From the NCBI GenBank assembly GCA_016185425.1, contig JACPNQ010000021.1:85585-149584 (forward strand): a DNA stretch of 64,000 nt, written 5' to 3'. The stretch comes from Acidobacteriota bacterium. GTDB taxonomy: Bacteria > Acidobacteriota > Terriglobia > Bryobacterales > Bryobacteraceae. Within the stretch, counting starts at the first letter, position 1. Each line of letters opens with the position of its first letter. Both the position numbers and the translations under genes were made by a program. Below are positions 16,664 to 23,931 of the stretch, in pieces. The notes under the pieces are model-generated. The model had not been told where the DNA came from and made no database searches. It saw nothing but the letters and a program-made list of their open reading frames with translations.

Positions 16664-18104
16664 ACTCCCGCTCTTGGGCCGTTCCGACCTTGTCTCGATC
16701 ACGCCGGGATCCGCGCGCGTGTCGTTGACACCGAACCGCCTGCCCGAGGCCGGTGAACAGTACCGTTTCCATTTCAACGTCGAGAAGTGCATTGGCTGCA
16801 AATGCTGTGTCGTCGCCTGCAATGAGCAGAACGGCAATCCCGCCGAAATCAACTGGCGCCGTGTCGGGGAAATTGAAGGCGGAGTCTTCCCGCTTGCCCA
16901 GCGCTGGCACCTGTCGATGGGCTGCAACCACTGCGTCGAGCCGTCCTGCATGACGGGCTGCCCGGTGAAGGCCTATTCGAAAGATCCCGTCACCGGAATC
17001 GTCGATCACAATCCCGATCAGTGCATCGGCTGCCAATACTGCACCTGGAATTGCAGCTATGGCGTACCGCAGTTTAATCCCGCGCGCGGCGTGGTCGGCA
17101 AGTGCGACATGTGTCACTCGCGCCTCACCGCCGGTGCGCAGCCCGCCTGCGTCAACGCCTGCCCGTCCGGCGCGATCGCAATTGAAATCGTCGACATAGC
17201 CGAATGGCGCAAGAGCCCCGAGAGAGGGAATGCTCCTGGTCTTCCGTCCGTTACCGACAGCTTCTCCACGACGCGTATCACGATGCCGGAAAAGGCAGTG
17301 GAGCTCCTCAATGCCATTCGGCGTGTCGACACCGAACGCGTCCAACCCGAGCATGCGCATGCTTCGCTCGTCTTCCTGTTGGTCTTCATTCAGATGGCTG
17401 CCGGTGCGATGGGGGCAATCGCCTTTACCGGCAGTTCCGCCGCATGGCTCGCCGCTGGCGTCGCCATGCTGGCGCTCGCCGCCGCGCCGATGCACCTCGG
17501 CCGGCCGATTCACGCACACCGCGCTTGGCTGGGTTGGAAGACGTCGTGGCTTTCTCGAGAGGTGATCTCGTTCGGCATTTTCGCCAAGGCCGCCATTGCC
17601 GCCGCGTGGTTCGGCACGCCGCTCACCGCGGCAGCGGCCTGCGTCGCCGGCCTCGCGGGAATCTTCTGCTCCGCCCGGATCTATATGGTCCCCGCGCGCC
17701 CGGCATGGAATTCGTCCTTTACGCTTCTCGATTTCTACCTGACCGGCTTCACCCTCGGCCCGACGCTCCTCCTCGCGCTGGGGATGATCCACACGCCACT
17801 TCCTTCGCTCATCGGTCTCCTGGCGCAGTTCATGCTGACCCTCTATCGCCGCCGCGTATTCGCGACATCGGCAGCGTATGAGTTGCAGTCCTCCGCATTT
17901 CTGATGGACAACCAACTGCGGCCCATCTTCGTCCTCCGCCTTCTCTTTACGGCCGCCGCCGTCATCGCCCTCGCCAACTATCCGCAGGCTGCCTTCGCCT
18001 TCGCCCTCGCCGCCGAGCTTGCCGGACGCGCTCTCTTCTTCCAGAGCGTCGTCGGTAAGAGCGCCGCGTCTGCGTTCCTCACTCCCGGAGGCAAAGCCGC
18101 ATGA
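16650..18104 (+). CDS. Fusion of DmsB-like four-cluster [4Fe-4S] protein and DmsC-like membrane anchor
   Basis: The start at ATG 16650 (MPATELPLLGRSDL) overlaps the cobA end by 14 nt. The N-terminal ~215 residues hold sixteen cysteines in four groups: CIGCKCCVVAC, CNHCVEPSCMTGC, CIGCQYCTWNC and CDMC followed by CVNAC. These would give four [4Fe-4S] clusters, as in DmsB/NrfC. The C-terminal ~250 residues are strongly hydrophobic with about eight membrane spans, like DmsC-type quinol-oxidising anchors. There is no Tat or Sec signal. Its stop is joined by ATGA to the nitrate reductase start, so it is the likely electron donor, taking electrons from menaquinol or ubiquinol. At 484 residues it equals DmsB plus DmsC in one chain. 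Confidence 0.85.
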   Translation: MPATELPLLGRSDLVSITPGSARVSLTPNRLPEAGEQYRFHFNVEKCIGCKCCVVACNEQNGNPAEINWRRVGEIEGGVFPLAQRWHLSMGCNHCVEPSCMTGCPVKAYSKDPVTGIVDHNPDQCIGCQYCTWNCSYGVPQFNPARGVVGKCDMCHSRLTAGAQPACVNACPSGAIAIEIVDIAEWRKSPERGNAPGLPSVTDSFSTTRITMPEKAVELLNAIRRVDTERVQPEHAHASLVFLLVFIQMAAGAMGAIAFTGSSAAWLAAGVAMLALAAAPMHLGRPIHAHRAWLGWKTSWLSREVISFGIFAKAAIAAAWFGTPLTAAAACVAGLAGIFCSARIYMVPARPAWNSSFTLLDFYLTGFTLGPTLLLALGMIHTPLPSLIGLLAQFMLTLYRRRVFATSAAYELQSSAFLMDNQLRPIFVLRLLFTAAAVIALANYPQAAFAFALAAELAGRALFFQSVVGKSAASAFLTPGGKAA

Positions 18105-20287
18105 ACCCCTTCCGCCTGCTCGGCATCGACAATCTCTCTAAGGAATACGCCTACACGGACGATCCCGTTCTCGGTCACACCTCCGCCAAGCGGTCTGCCG
18201 AAAAGTGGATCAAAACAACATGCGGATACTGCAGCGTCGGCTGCGGCATGGAGGTGGGCGTTCGGGACAACAAGGCTGTCGCGGTCCGTGGATGGGAAGG
18301 CCACCCGGTCAGCTTCGGCAAGCTCTGCCCCAAGGGTCTCTCCGAGCATCACACTCTCGATGCCACAAACCGCGCGAAGCAGCCGCTGCTGCGGAAGAAC
18401 GGCAAGCTGGAGCCCGTCTCCTGGACCGAAGCGCTGGACGCAATGGTCGGCAACATTCGCGCTTCTCAGCAAAAGCATGGCGCGGAATCGATGGGCGTCA
18501 TCAGCACGGGGCAGCTTGTCACGGAGGAGTTTTACACGCTGGGCAAGCTGGTTCAGCTTGGTTTTGGCACTTCCAATTACGACGGAAACACGACGCTTTG
18601 CATGGCCTCCGCCGTTTCCGGCTACAAGCTCACTTTCGGCAGCGACGGACCTCCCGGCAACTACGAGGACATGCGCTATGCCGACTTCGTCCTCCTGATC
18701 GGCGCTAACATTGCGGACAACCATCCCATTCTTGTTCAGCACCTCGGCGCCAACACCCACAAATACCTTATCGTCGTCGATCCGCGCGTCACCAAGACCG
18801 CGATGCTTGCCGATCTGCACTTGCCGATACGCCCTCGCGGCGACATCGCGCTGTTGAACTCGATGGCCTACGTCATCCTCCGCGATGGCTTGGCCGACGA
18901 AGCCTACATTGCGGCGCACACTTCCGGGATTGAAGAGCTTCGCAAACATCTCGAGAAGTTCAAGCCCGAGTGGGCCTCGCCCGTGTGCGGAATCAAGCCG
19001 CAACAGATCGTCGACCTTGCGCACCGCTACGCCAAGTCGAAGGCATCGTTCATCGCCTGGACAATGGGCGTCAACCATTCGACGCAGGGCGCCGAAACAG
19101 TCAACGTCATCAACAATCTCGCCCTGCTAACGGGACAGATCGGCCGCCGCGGCGCCGGACCGTTCTCGATCACGGGCCAGTGCAACGCCATGGGTAGCCG
19201 GGAGTTGAGTTTTACTTCCGGCCTCCCCGGGTACCGCAAATTCGAAGAAGCCAGGGATCGCGAAGAACTCGCCGCCCTTTGGAATGTCGATGTCGGCCGG
19301 ATTCCCACGCGGCGCGGCTTCGCCTATCCCGACATTATCAACGCCGCTGTTGACGGCCGCATCAAGACGCTTTGGATCATCGCTACTAACCCCGTCGTTA
19401 GCTACCCGAACCAGGCGCAATTGCGCGCTGCTTTTGCCAACTTGGATTTCCTGATCGTCCAGGACGGCTATCACCCCAATCCAACCTCCGAGCTCGCCGA
19501 CCTCGTCCTCCCAGCCGCAATCTGGGGCGAAAAAGAGGGCGTCTACACCAACTCGGAGCGCCGCGTCGGTAAGGCGAACCGCGCTGTTCCACCTCCCGGC
19601 GAAGCACTCCCCGATTTTGAGATCTTCCTCGCGGTCGCCGAAAAGCTCGGCTGCCGCCAGGAGCTCTTCCCCACCTGGACCAAACCCGCCGACGCCTTCG
19701 AAGAGATGCGCAAGGTCACCAAGGGTCGCCTTTGCGACTACTCCGGCATGACTCACGAAGCCATCGAAGAGAACGGCGGCCTGCAGTGGCCCTTCCCCGA
19801 GGGCGCCGGTCCCAAAGAATCCACCCGCCTCTATGGCGATGGAAACTTTCCGCACAAAGATGGTAAGGCTCGCCTGATCTCCGTCGATTGGCAGCCTTAC
19901 CCCGATCAGCCCGGCAAAGGCTTCCCCTTCGTGCTGAATACCGGCCGCACCGTCGAACATTGGCACACCCGCACCAAGACGTCGCAGGTTGCCTTGTTGG
20001 AGCGGATGTCGCCGAATGCCTGGCTTGAAATGAATCCCGAAGACGCTCGCCGTCTCGGCCTTCGCTCCCATGAACCCGTCAGCCTCGTTAGCCGCCGCGG
20101 CCGCGTTGATAACGTCGAGCTCCGCCTCACCGAAATCATCGCGCCCGGCCAGTTGTTCATGCCCTTCCATTTTGTTGAGACCAACGTGAATGAGGTGACG
20201 CAAGACGCCTTCGACCCCATTTCCCGCGAGCCCAACTATAAACAGTGCGCCGTCCGTGTAGAACGGTCCTCGAATCCCCGAATCTAG
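18101..20287 (+). CDS. nasA: Cytoplasmic assimilatory nitrate reductase, molybdopterin catalytic subunit
   Basis: The 728-residue protein has an N-terminal [4Fe-4S] site with Cys41, Cys44, Cys48 and Cys76 (CGYCSVGC, KLCPKG). The Mo-ligand region is NTTLCMASAV with Cys167, as in NarB/NasA/NapA. There is no Tat signal, so it is cytoplasmic, unlike periplasmic NapA. It ends after the molybdopterin-dinucleotide-binding domain (PYPDQPGKGFPFVLNTGR, then QLFMPFHF) and lacks the C-terminal [2Fe-2S] domain of some NasA proteins. The upstream Fe-S/anchor fusion, coupled by ATGA, probably delivers electrons. The siroheme, NirBD and nitrate transporter genes around it fix the substrate as nitrate. narB would be an equally valid symbol. 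Confidence 0.9.
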   Translation: MNPFRLLGIDNLSKEYAYTDDPVLGHTSAKRSAEKWIKTTCGYCSVGCGMEVGVRDNKAVAVRGWEGHPVSFGKLCPKGLSEHHTLDATNRAKQPLLRKNGKLEPVSWTEALDAMVGNIRASQQKHGAESMGVISTGQLVTEEFYTLGKLVQLGFGTSNYDGNTTLCMASAVSGYKLTFGSDGPPGNYEDMRYADFVLLIGANIADNHPILVQHLGANTHKYLIVVDPRVTKTAMLADLHLPIRPRGDIALLNSMAYVILRDGLADEAYIAAHTSGIEELRKHLEKFKPEWASPVCGIKPQQIVDLAHRYAKSKASFIAWTMGVNHSTQGAETVNVINNLALLTGQIGRRGAGPFSITGQCNAMGSRELSFTSGLPGYRKFEEARDREELAALWNVDVGRIPTRRGFAYPDIINAAVDGRIKTLWIIATNPVVSYPNQAQLRAAFANLDFLIVQDGYHPNPTSELADLVLPAAIWGEKEGVYTNSERRVGKANRAVPPPGEALPDFEIFLAVAEKLGCRQELFPTWTKPADAFEEMRKVTKGRLCDYSGMTHEAIEENGGLQWPFPEGAGPKESTRLYGDGNFPHKDGKARLISVDWQPYPDQPGKGFPFVLNTGRTVEHWHTRTKTSQVALLERMSPNAWLEMNPEDARRLGLRSHEPVSLVSRRGRVDNVELRLTEIIAPGQLFMPFHFVETNVNEVTQDAFDPISREPNYKQCAVRVERSSNPRI

Positions 20288-20301
20288 GAGACCCGATCAC
20301 C

Positions 20302-21540
20302 ATGCCTACCAATCGCCGTACCGTTCTGAAAACTCTGACAGCTTCCCCTCTTTCCCGACTGCTCGCCGGCCTGCCCGCGGGATTCGCCGGAAACGTTTAC
20401 GCCAGCGACGCTCCCGAATCTCCGAACGTGAAGTTCGGCATGATCGCCCTCACCGATTGCGCCTCCATCGTCATGGCGCATGAACTCGGCTTTTTCAAAA
20501 AGTTCGGTATCAACTCCGTCATCTCGAAAGAAGCAAGCTGGGCCGTCATCCGCGACAAGCTGAGTCTCGGCGAAAACCAGGCGACTCACATGCTCCTCGG
20601 GATGCCCTTCGCCTCCACGATGGGTCTGCTCGGCTCCCCAAAGCGGCCGATGGTCATTCCGTGGCTTCTCAACCGAAATGGGCAGGCCATTACGCTCGCG
20701 AGCAAATTTAAGGGCGTCAAGACCGCGAAGGATATGAAGCCGTACGTCGACCAGGCCAAAGCGGCCGGCACGCCGCTCACTTTCGCGATGACGTTTCCCC
20801 CGGGCACACATGCCATGTGGATTCGCTACTGGCTGGCTTCGGGCGGCATTCATCCGGACAAGGACATCACGCTCATCACCATCCCGCCGCCGCAGATGGT
20901 GGCGAATATGAAGATCGGCAAAATGGACGGCTTCTGCGTTGGAGAGCCCTGGAATGGCCGCGCCATCGCCGACGGCATCGGCTTCACCGTCACCACGACG
21001 CAAAAGATGTGGGCCGATCATCCCGAAAAGGTCTGCGCGTTTACGGAGGAGTTTGCGTCGAAGAATCCCAAAACGGTCAAGGCCGTGCTCAAGGCGCTGC
21101 ACCTTGCCAGCCAGCACATCGACACGATGAGCAATCGCGCGCAGGTGGCCGCCACGATCAGCCAGGCGTCCTACATCAACTGTCCGAAGGAGATCATCGC
21201 TGACCGCCTGATGGGTAAATACATCTATGGCGATGGCCGCCAGGAGCAGGATCCGAACTACATGATCTTCTCGAACCGCAACACAAATTTCCCCGCGAAG
21301 ACCTATGGCTACTGGTGGCTTAGCCAGTTCCGCCGTTGGGGCATGGTGAAGGGCGACGTTTCCTACAAAGAGACTGTCGACAAGGTGATGCAGCCGGCTA
21401 TCTACCTGGAAGCGATGAAAGAACTCGGTGTCAAGACCGCACCGGCCGACATGCAGATCGCCAAGCTCGCCGACTCCACCTTCGATCCGAAAAACCCGGA
21501 AGCCTATGCCCGCAGCTTCCCCATTCACAGCGTCGCCTAG
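20302..21540 (+). CDS. nrtA: Nitrate/nitrite ABC transporter substrate-binding protein
   Basis: I take ATG 20302, with AGGAG at 20286-20290. It gives MPTNRRTVLKTLTASPLSRLLAG, a twin-arginine signal, where cyanobacterial NrtA is a lipoprotein. The mature protein has the NrtA/CmpA-like order KFGMIALTDCASIVMAHELG, LLGMPFASTMGL, TFAMTFPPGTHAMWIRYWLA and GKMDGFCVGEPWNGRA. Total length is 412 residues. In the family this protein binds nitrate, nitrite or bicarbonate in the periplasm and hands it to the NrtB permease, which follows after 9 nt. Context favours nitrate over bicarbonate or taurine. The Tat export route is the notable difference. Confidence 0.88.
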   Translation: MPTNRRTVLKTLTASPLSRLLAGLPAGFAGNVYASDAPESPNVKFGMIALTDCASIVMAHELGFFKKFGINSVISKEASWAVIRDKLSLGENQATHMLLGMPFASTMGLLGSPKRPMVIPWLLNRNGQAITLASKFKGVKTAKDMKPYVDQAKAAGTPLTFAMTFPPGTHAMWIRYWLASGGIHPDKDITLITIPPPQMVANMKIGKMDGFCVGEPWNGRAIADGIGFTVTTTQKMWADHPEKVCAFTEEFASKNPKTVKAVLKALHLASQHIDTMSNRAQVAATISQASYINCPKEIIADRLMGKYIYGDGRQEQDPNYMIFSNRNTNFPAKTYGYWWLSQFRRWGMVKGDVSYKETVDKVMQPAIYLEAMKELGVKTAPADMQIAKLADSTFDPKNPEAYARSFPIHSVA

Positions 21541-21549
21541 GAGCCTCCC

Positions 21550-22317
21550 ATGAAGAAAACGCTCGTCAGCATTCTGCTATCTCTCGTCGGCATTGTCCTC
21601 GTTCTCGGGCTGTGGTCGGCCATCAGCGCCAAGATCGCGCCGGACCTCCCATCGCCTTCGAAGACATGGGAAGACAGTGCCCTCTATGTCACCAAGCCGT
21701 GGGAAAAGCGTGGCGAAATGGACCAGGGTATCGGTCTCATGACGGCCTATAGCCTGCTCCGCGTTGCCAAGGGCTTCGCGCTCGCGCTCCTCATTGGAAC
21801 GCCGCTCGGTTTCCTGCTTGGCTCGTCGCCGCTCTTCTTCCGCATGTTTGACCCGACGATCCAGATCCTGCGGCCGATCTCGCCGCTTGCCTGGCTGCCG
21901 CTAGGGCTCATCCTCTTCCGCCAGTCTGAACCGGCCGCGCTCTTTACGATCGCGCTTTGCAGCATGTGGCCGACCGTCGTCAACACCATGCAAGGCGTAC
22001 GGGCGATTCCGCAGGATTATCACAACGTCGCCAAGGTATTGCGACTCTCTCCGTGGCGGAAGTTCACCAAGATCATGCTGCCCGCCACGCTGCCGTTCAT
22101 GTTCTCCGGCTACCGCCTCAGCCTCGGCATCGCCTGGCTTGTCATTGTTGCCGCGGAGATGCTGACCGGTACGCCCGGTGTCGGCGGTTTCCTCTGGCAG
22201 GAATACAACAGCCTTATTTACTCGCACATCCTGCTCTGCATTCTCACCATCGGCATCGTCGGGTTTTTCCTCGACCGCCTGATGGGATTCGCCGAAGCCC
22301 GCCTCCGCGCGGTCTAA
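21550..22317 (+). CDS. nrtB: Nitrate ABC transporter permease
   Basis: The 255-residue integral membrane protein has about six hydrophobic spans, the first at residues 5-24. The binding-protein-dependent permease EAA loop is recognisable as VLRLSPWRKFTKIMLPATLP at roughly residues 166-185, which docks on the ATPases. ILRPISPLAWLPLGLILF and AAEMLTGTPGVGGFLWQEYN are typical of NrtB/SsuC-type permeases. It lies between the binding protein and two ATPases in the expected order A-B-C-D. A single permease gene implies a homodimeric channel working with two different ATPase chains. Confidence 0.9.
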   Translation: MKKTLVSILLSLVGIVLVLGLWSAISAKIAPDLPSPSKTWEDSALYVTKPWEKRGEMDQGIGLMTAYSLLRVAKGFALALLIGTPLGFLLGSSPLFFRMFDPTIQILRPISPLAWLPLGLILFRQSEPAALFTIALCSMWPTVVNTMQGVRAIPQDYHNVAKVLRLSPWRKFTKIMLPATLPFMFSGYRLSLGIAWLVIVAAEMLTGTPGVGGFLWQEYNSLIYSHILLCILTIGIVGFFLDRLMGFAEARLRAV

Positions 22318-22330
22318 GAAGGAATCCAAC

Positions 22331-23125
22331 ATGTCTTTTCTCAGCCTGACCAACATCGCCAAGTCCTTCGGCCCGCGCAGCATCCTGCACAACATCAACC
22401 TTTCGCTGGCCGAAGGGGAATTCGTGTCCATCGTCGGCGCGTCGGCCAGCGGCAAAACCACTCTCGTCAAGATCGCCAGCGGCCTCATCCAGCCGGACTC
22501 CGGTACTGTCACCGTTGGCGGGCAGTCCGTCGCCGGCTTCGTCGCCGAAGCCGGGATGGTCTTCCAGAACTATTCGCTCCTCCCCTGGCTCTCAGCCCTG
22601 GAGAATGTACGCCTTGCTGTTGAGCCCGCCTTCCCGCAATGGACGAAAGCGCAGCACACGGCGCAGGCGATCAAGTATCTCGAGATGGTCGGCCTCGGTA
22701 AGGCCGTGCGCAAGACGCCGGCCCAACTCTCCGGCGGCATGCGCCAACGTGTCGCCATCGCCCGCGCCTTCGCCGCCGAGCCCCGCATTCTCTTCCTCGA
22801 TGAACCCTTTGGCGCACTGGACGCACTCACTCGCGCCACCTTGCAACAGGAACTCGCCACTCTCTGCGGTGCAGCCGGCCGGCCCGTCACGACGTTGATG
22901 ATCACAAACAGCGTCGAAGAGGCCATCCTTCTGTCCGATCGCATCCACGCCCTCGGCCGGGGCCCCGGCGCGACGCTCAGCCCCGGCTTCACAGTGGAGC
23001 TGTCGCGGCCCCGCTCCGCGGGCCTGCTGATGCACGACACGGAGGCTGTCTCTCTTCGTCATCGCCTCGCCGAATTCCTCACGTCCGGTGCGATCGCGCC
23101 GGCGCTCGTTAAGGAGGTTGCATGA
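22331..23125 (+). CDS. Nitrate ABC transporter ATPase 1 (NrtC-like, no C-terminal binding domain)
   Basis: The 264-residue ATPase has Walker A GASASGKTT (residues 36-44), Q-loop Gln79, a canonical signature LSGGM (133-137) and Walker B ILFLDE (153-158). At the H-loop, where LMITH-D would be expected, the sequence is LMITNSVEEA: the switch residue is Asn193 instead of His. The cyanobacterial NrtC C-terminal NrtA-like domain is absent. It is coupled by ATGA to the second ATPase and preceded by GGAATCCAAC. It probably pairs with the 23122 product as a heterodimer under NrtB. The Asn substitution suggests an impaired or slow hydrolysis site. The gene symbol is left open because C and D identities cannot be separated by eye. 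Confidence 0.85.
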   Translation: MSFLSLTNIAKSFGPRSILHNINLSLAEGEFVSIVGASASGKTTLVKIASGLIQPDSGTVTVGGQSVAGFVAEAGMVFQNYSLLPWLSALENVRLAVEPAFPQWTKAQHTAQAIKYLEMVGLGKAVRKTPAQLSGGMRQRVAIARAFAAEPRILFLDEPFGALDALTRATLQQELATLCGAAGRPVTTLMITNSVEEAILLSDRIHALGRGPGATLSPGFTVELSRPRSAGLLMHDTEAVSLRHRLAEFLTSGAIAPALVKEVA

Positions 23126-23931
23126 GCAACAACCGTCCGCTAGAAATCTCGTCCCTGTCAAAGTCCTTCGAAACACCCACCGGCCCCATCACTGTCGTCA
23201 AGGATTTCAACGTCCGCGTCCAGCCCGGTGAATTTGTAGCGCTTCTCGGCCATTCCGGATGCGGGAAGTCCACTGTCCTCTCCATCGTCGCCGGTTTGCA
23301 ATCGGCCACACTCGGCGGCATCGTTGTCGATGGCATCGAAGTTACCGAACCCGGCTTGGAACGCGCCTTCGTTTTTCAATCGCCCTCGCTGCTTCCCTGG
23401 CTCTCGGCGATCGAAAATGTCTTCCTCTCCGCATCCCAGGCAAAGCCCAAGCTCCCGGCCGCCCAGCAGAAGGAACTGGCCACGAAATACTTGAACCTGG
23501 TCGGCGTCGGCGAGTACGCCAACGAACTGCCCACCGCCCTGTCGCAAGGGACGCAACAGCGCGTCGCCATCGCTCGGGCCCTCGCGCAGGAGCCTCGTTT
23601 CCTGCTCCTCGACGAGCCCTTCGGCATGCTCGATTCCCTCACCCGATTCGAGCTCCAGGATCTCGTTCTCGACCTCTGGGAAAAGGATCGCAAAACCGTC
23701 ATCATGGTCACCCACGATATCGACGAAGCGCTCTATCTCTGTGACCGCATCATCCTGATGACCGACGGCCCCGAGGCTACCGTCGGCCTCGACCTCAAAG
23801 TGCCGATCCCCCGCCCGCGTCATCGCCACCAGGCCACCTCCCACCCCGAATATCAACGCCTGCGCGATCGCATTATCGGATTCCTCGAGTCGCACTCCAA
23901 GCAGTTCCAGCCGGAAAAGGAGGCTGCGTGA
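23122..23931 (+). CDS. nrtD: Nitrate ABC transporter ATPase 2 (NrtD-like)
   Basis: The 269-residue ATPase has Walker A LGHSGCGKST (42-51), Q-loop FVFQSPSLLPWLSA, Walker B FLLLDE and an intact switch His198 (VTHDIDEA). The signature is LSQGT (140-144) instead of LSGGM/Q. ENVFL and MTDGPEATVG are typical of the nitrate/taurine ATPase group. A strong AAGGAGG precedes its ATG, which overlaps the upstream stop. It forms the second half of the importer's motor. Its altered signature and the partner's Asn switch residue would fall in the same composite ATP site, if the two form a heterodimer. Confidence 0.87.
   Translation: MSNNRPLEISSLSKSFETPTGPITVVKDFNVRVQPGEFVALLGHSGCGKSTVLSIVAGLQSATLGGIVVDGIEVTEPGLERAFVFQSPSLLPWLSAIENVFLSASQAKPKLPAAQQKELATKYLNLVGVGEYANELPTALSQGTQQRVAIARALAQEPRFLLLDEPFGMLDSLTRFELQDLVLDLWEKDRKTVIMVTHDIDEALYLCDRIILMTDGPEATVGLDLKVPIPRPRHRHQATSHPEYQRLRDRIIGFLESHSKQFQPEKEAA

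Noticed and set aside
16635..17915. Minus-strand frame of 426 codons opposite the Fe-S/anchor gene
   Set aside because: Plus-strand cysteine groups and membrane spans are unambiguous; the antisense product is a low-complexity charged sequence.
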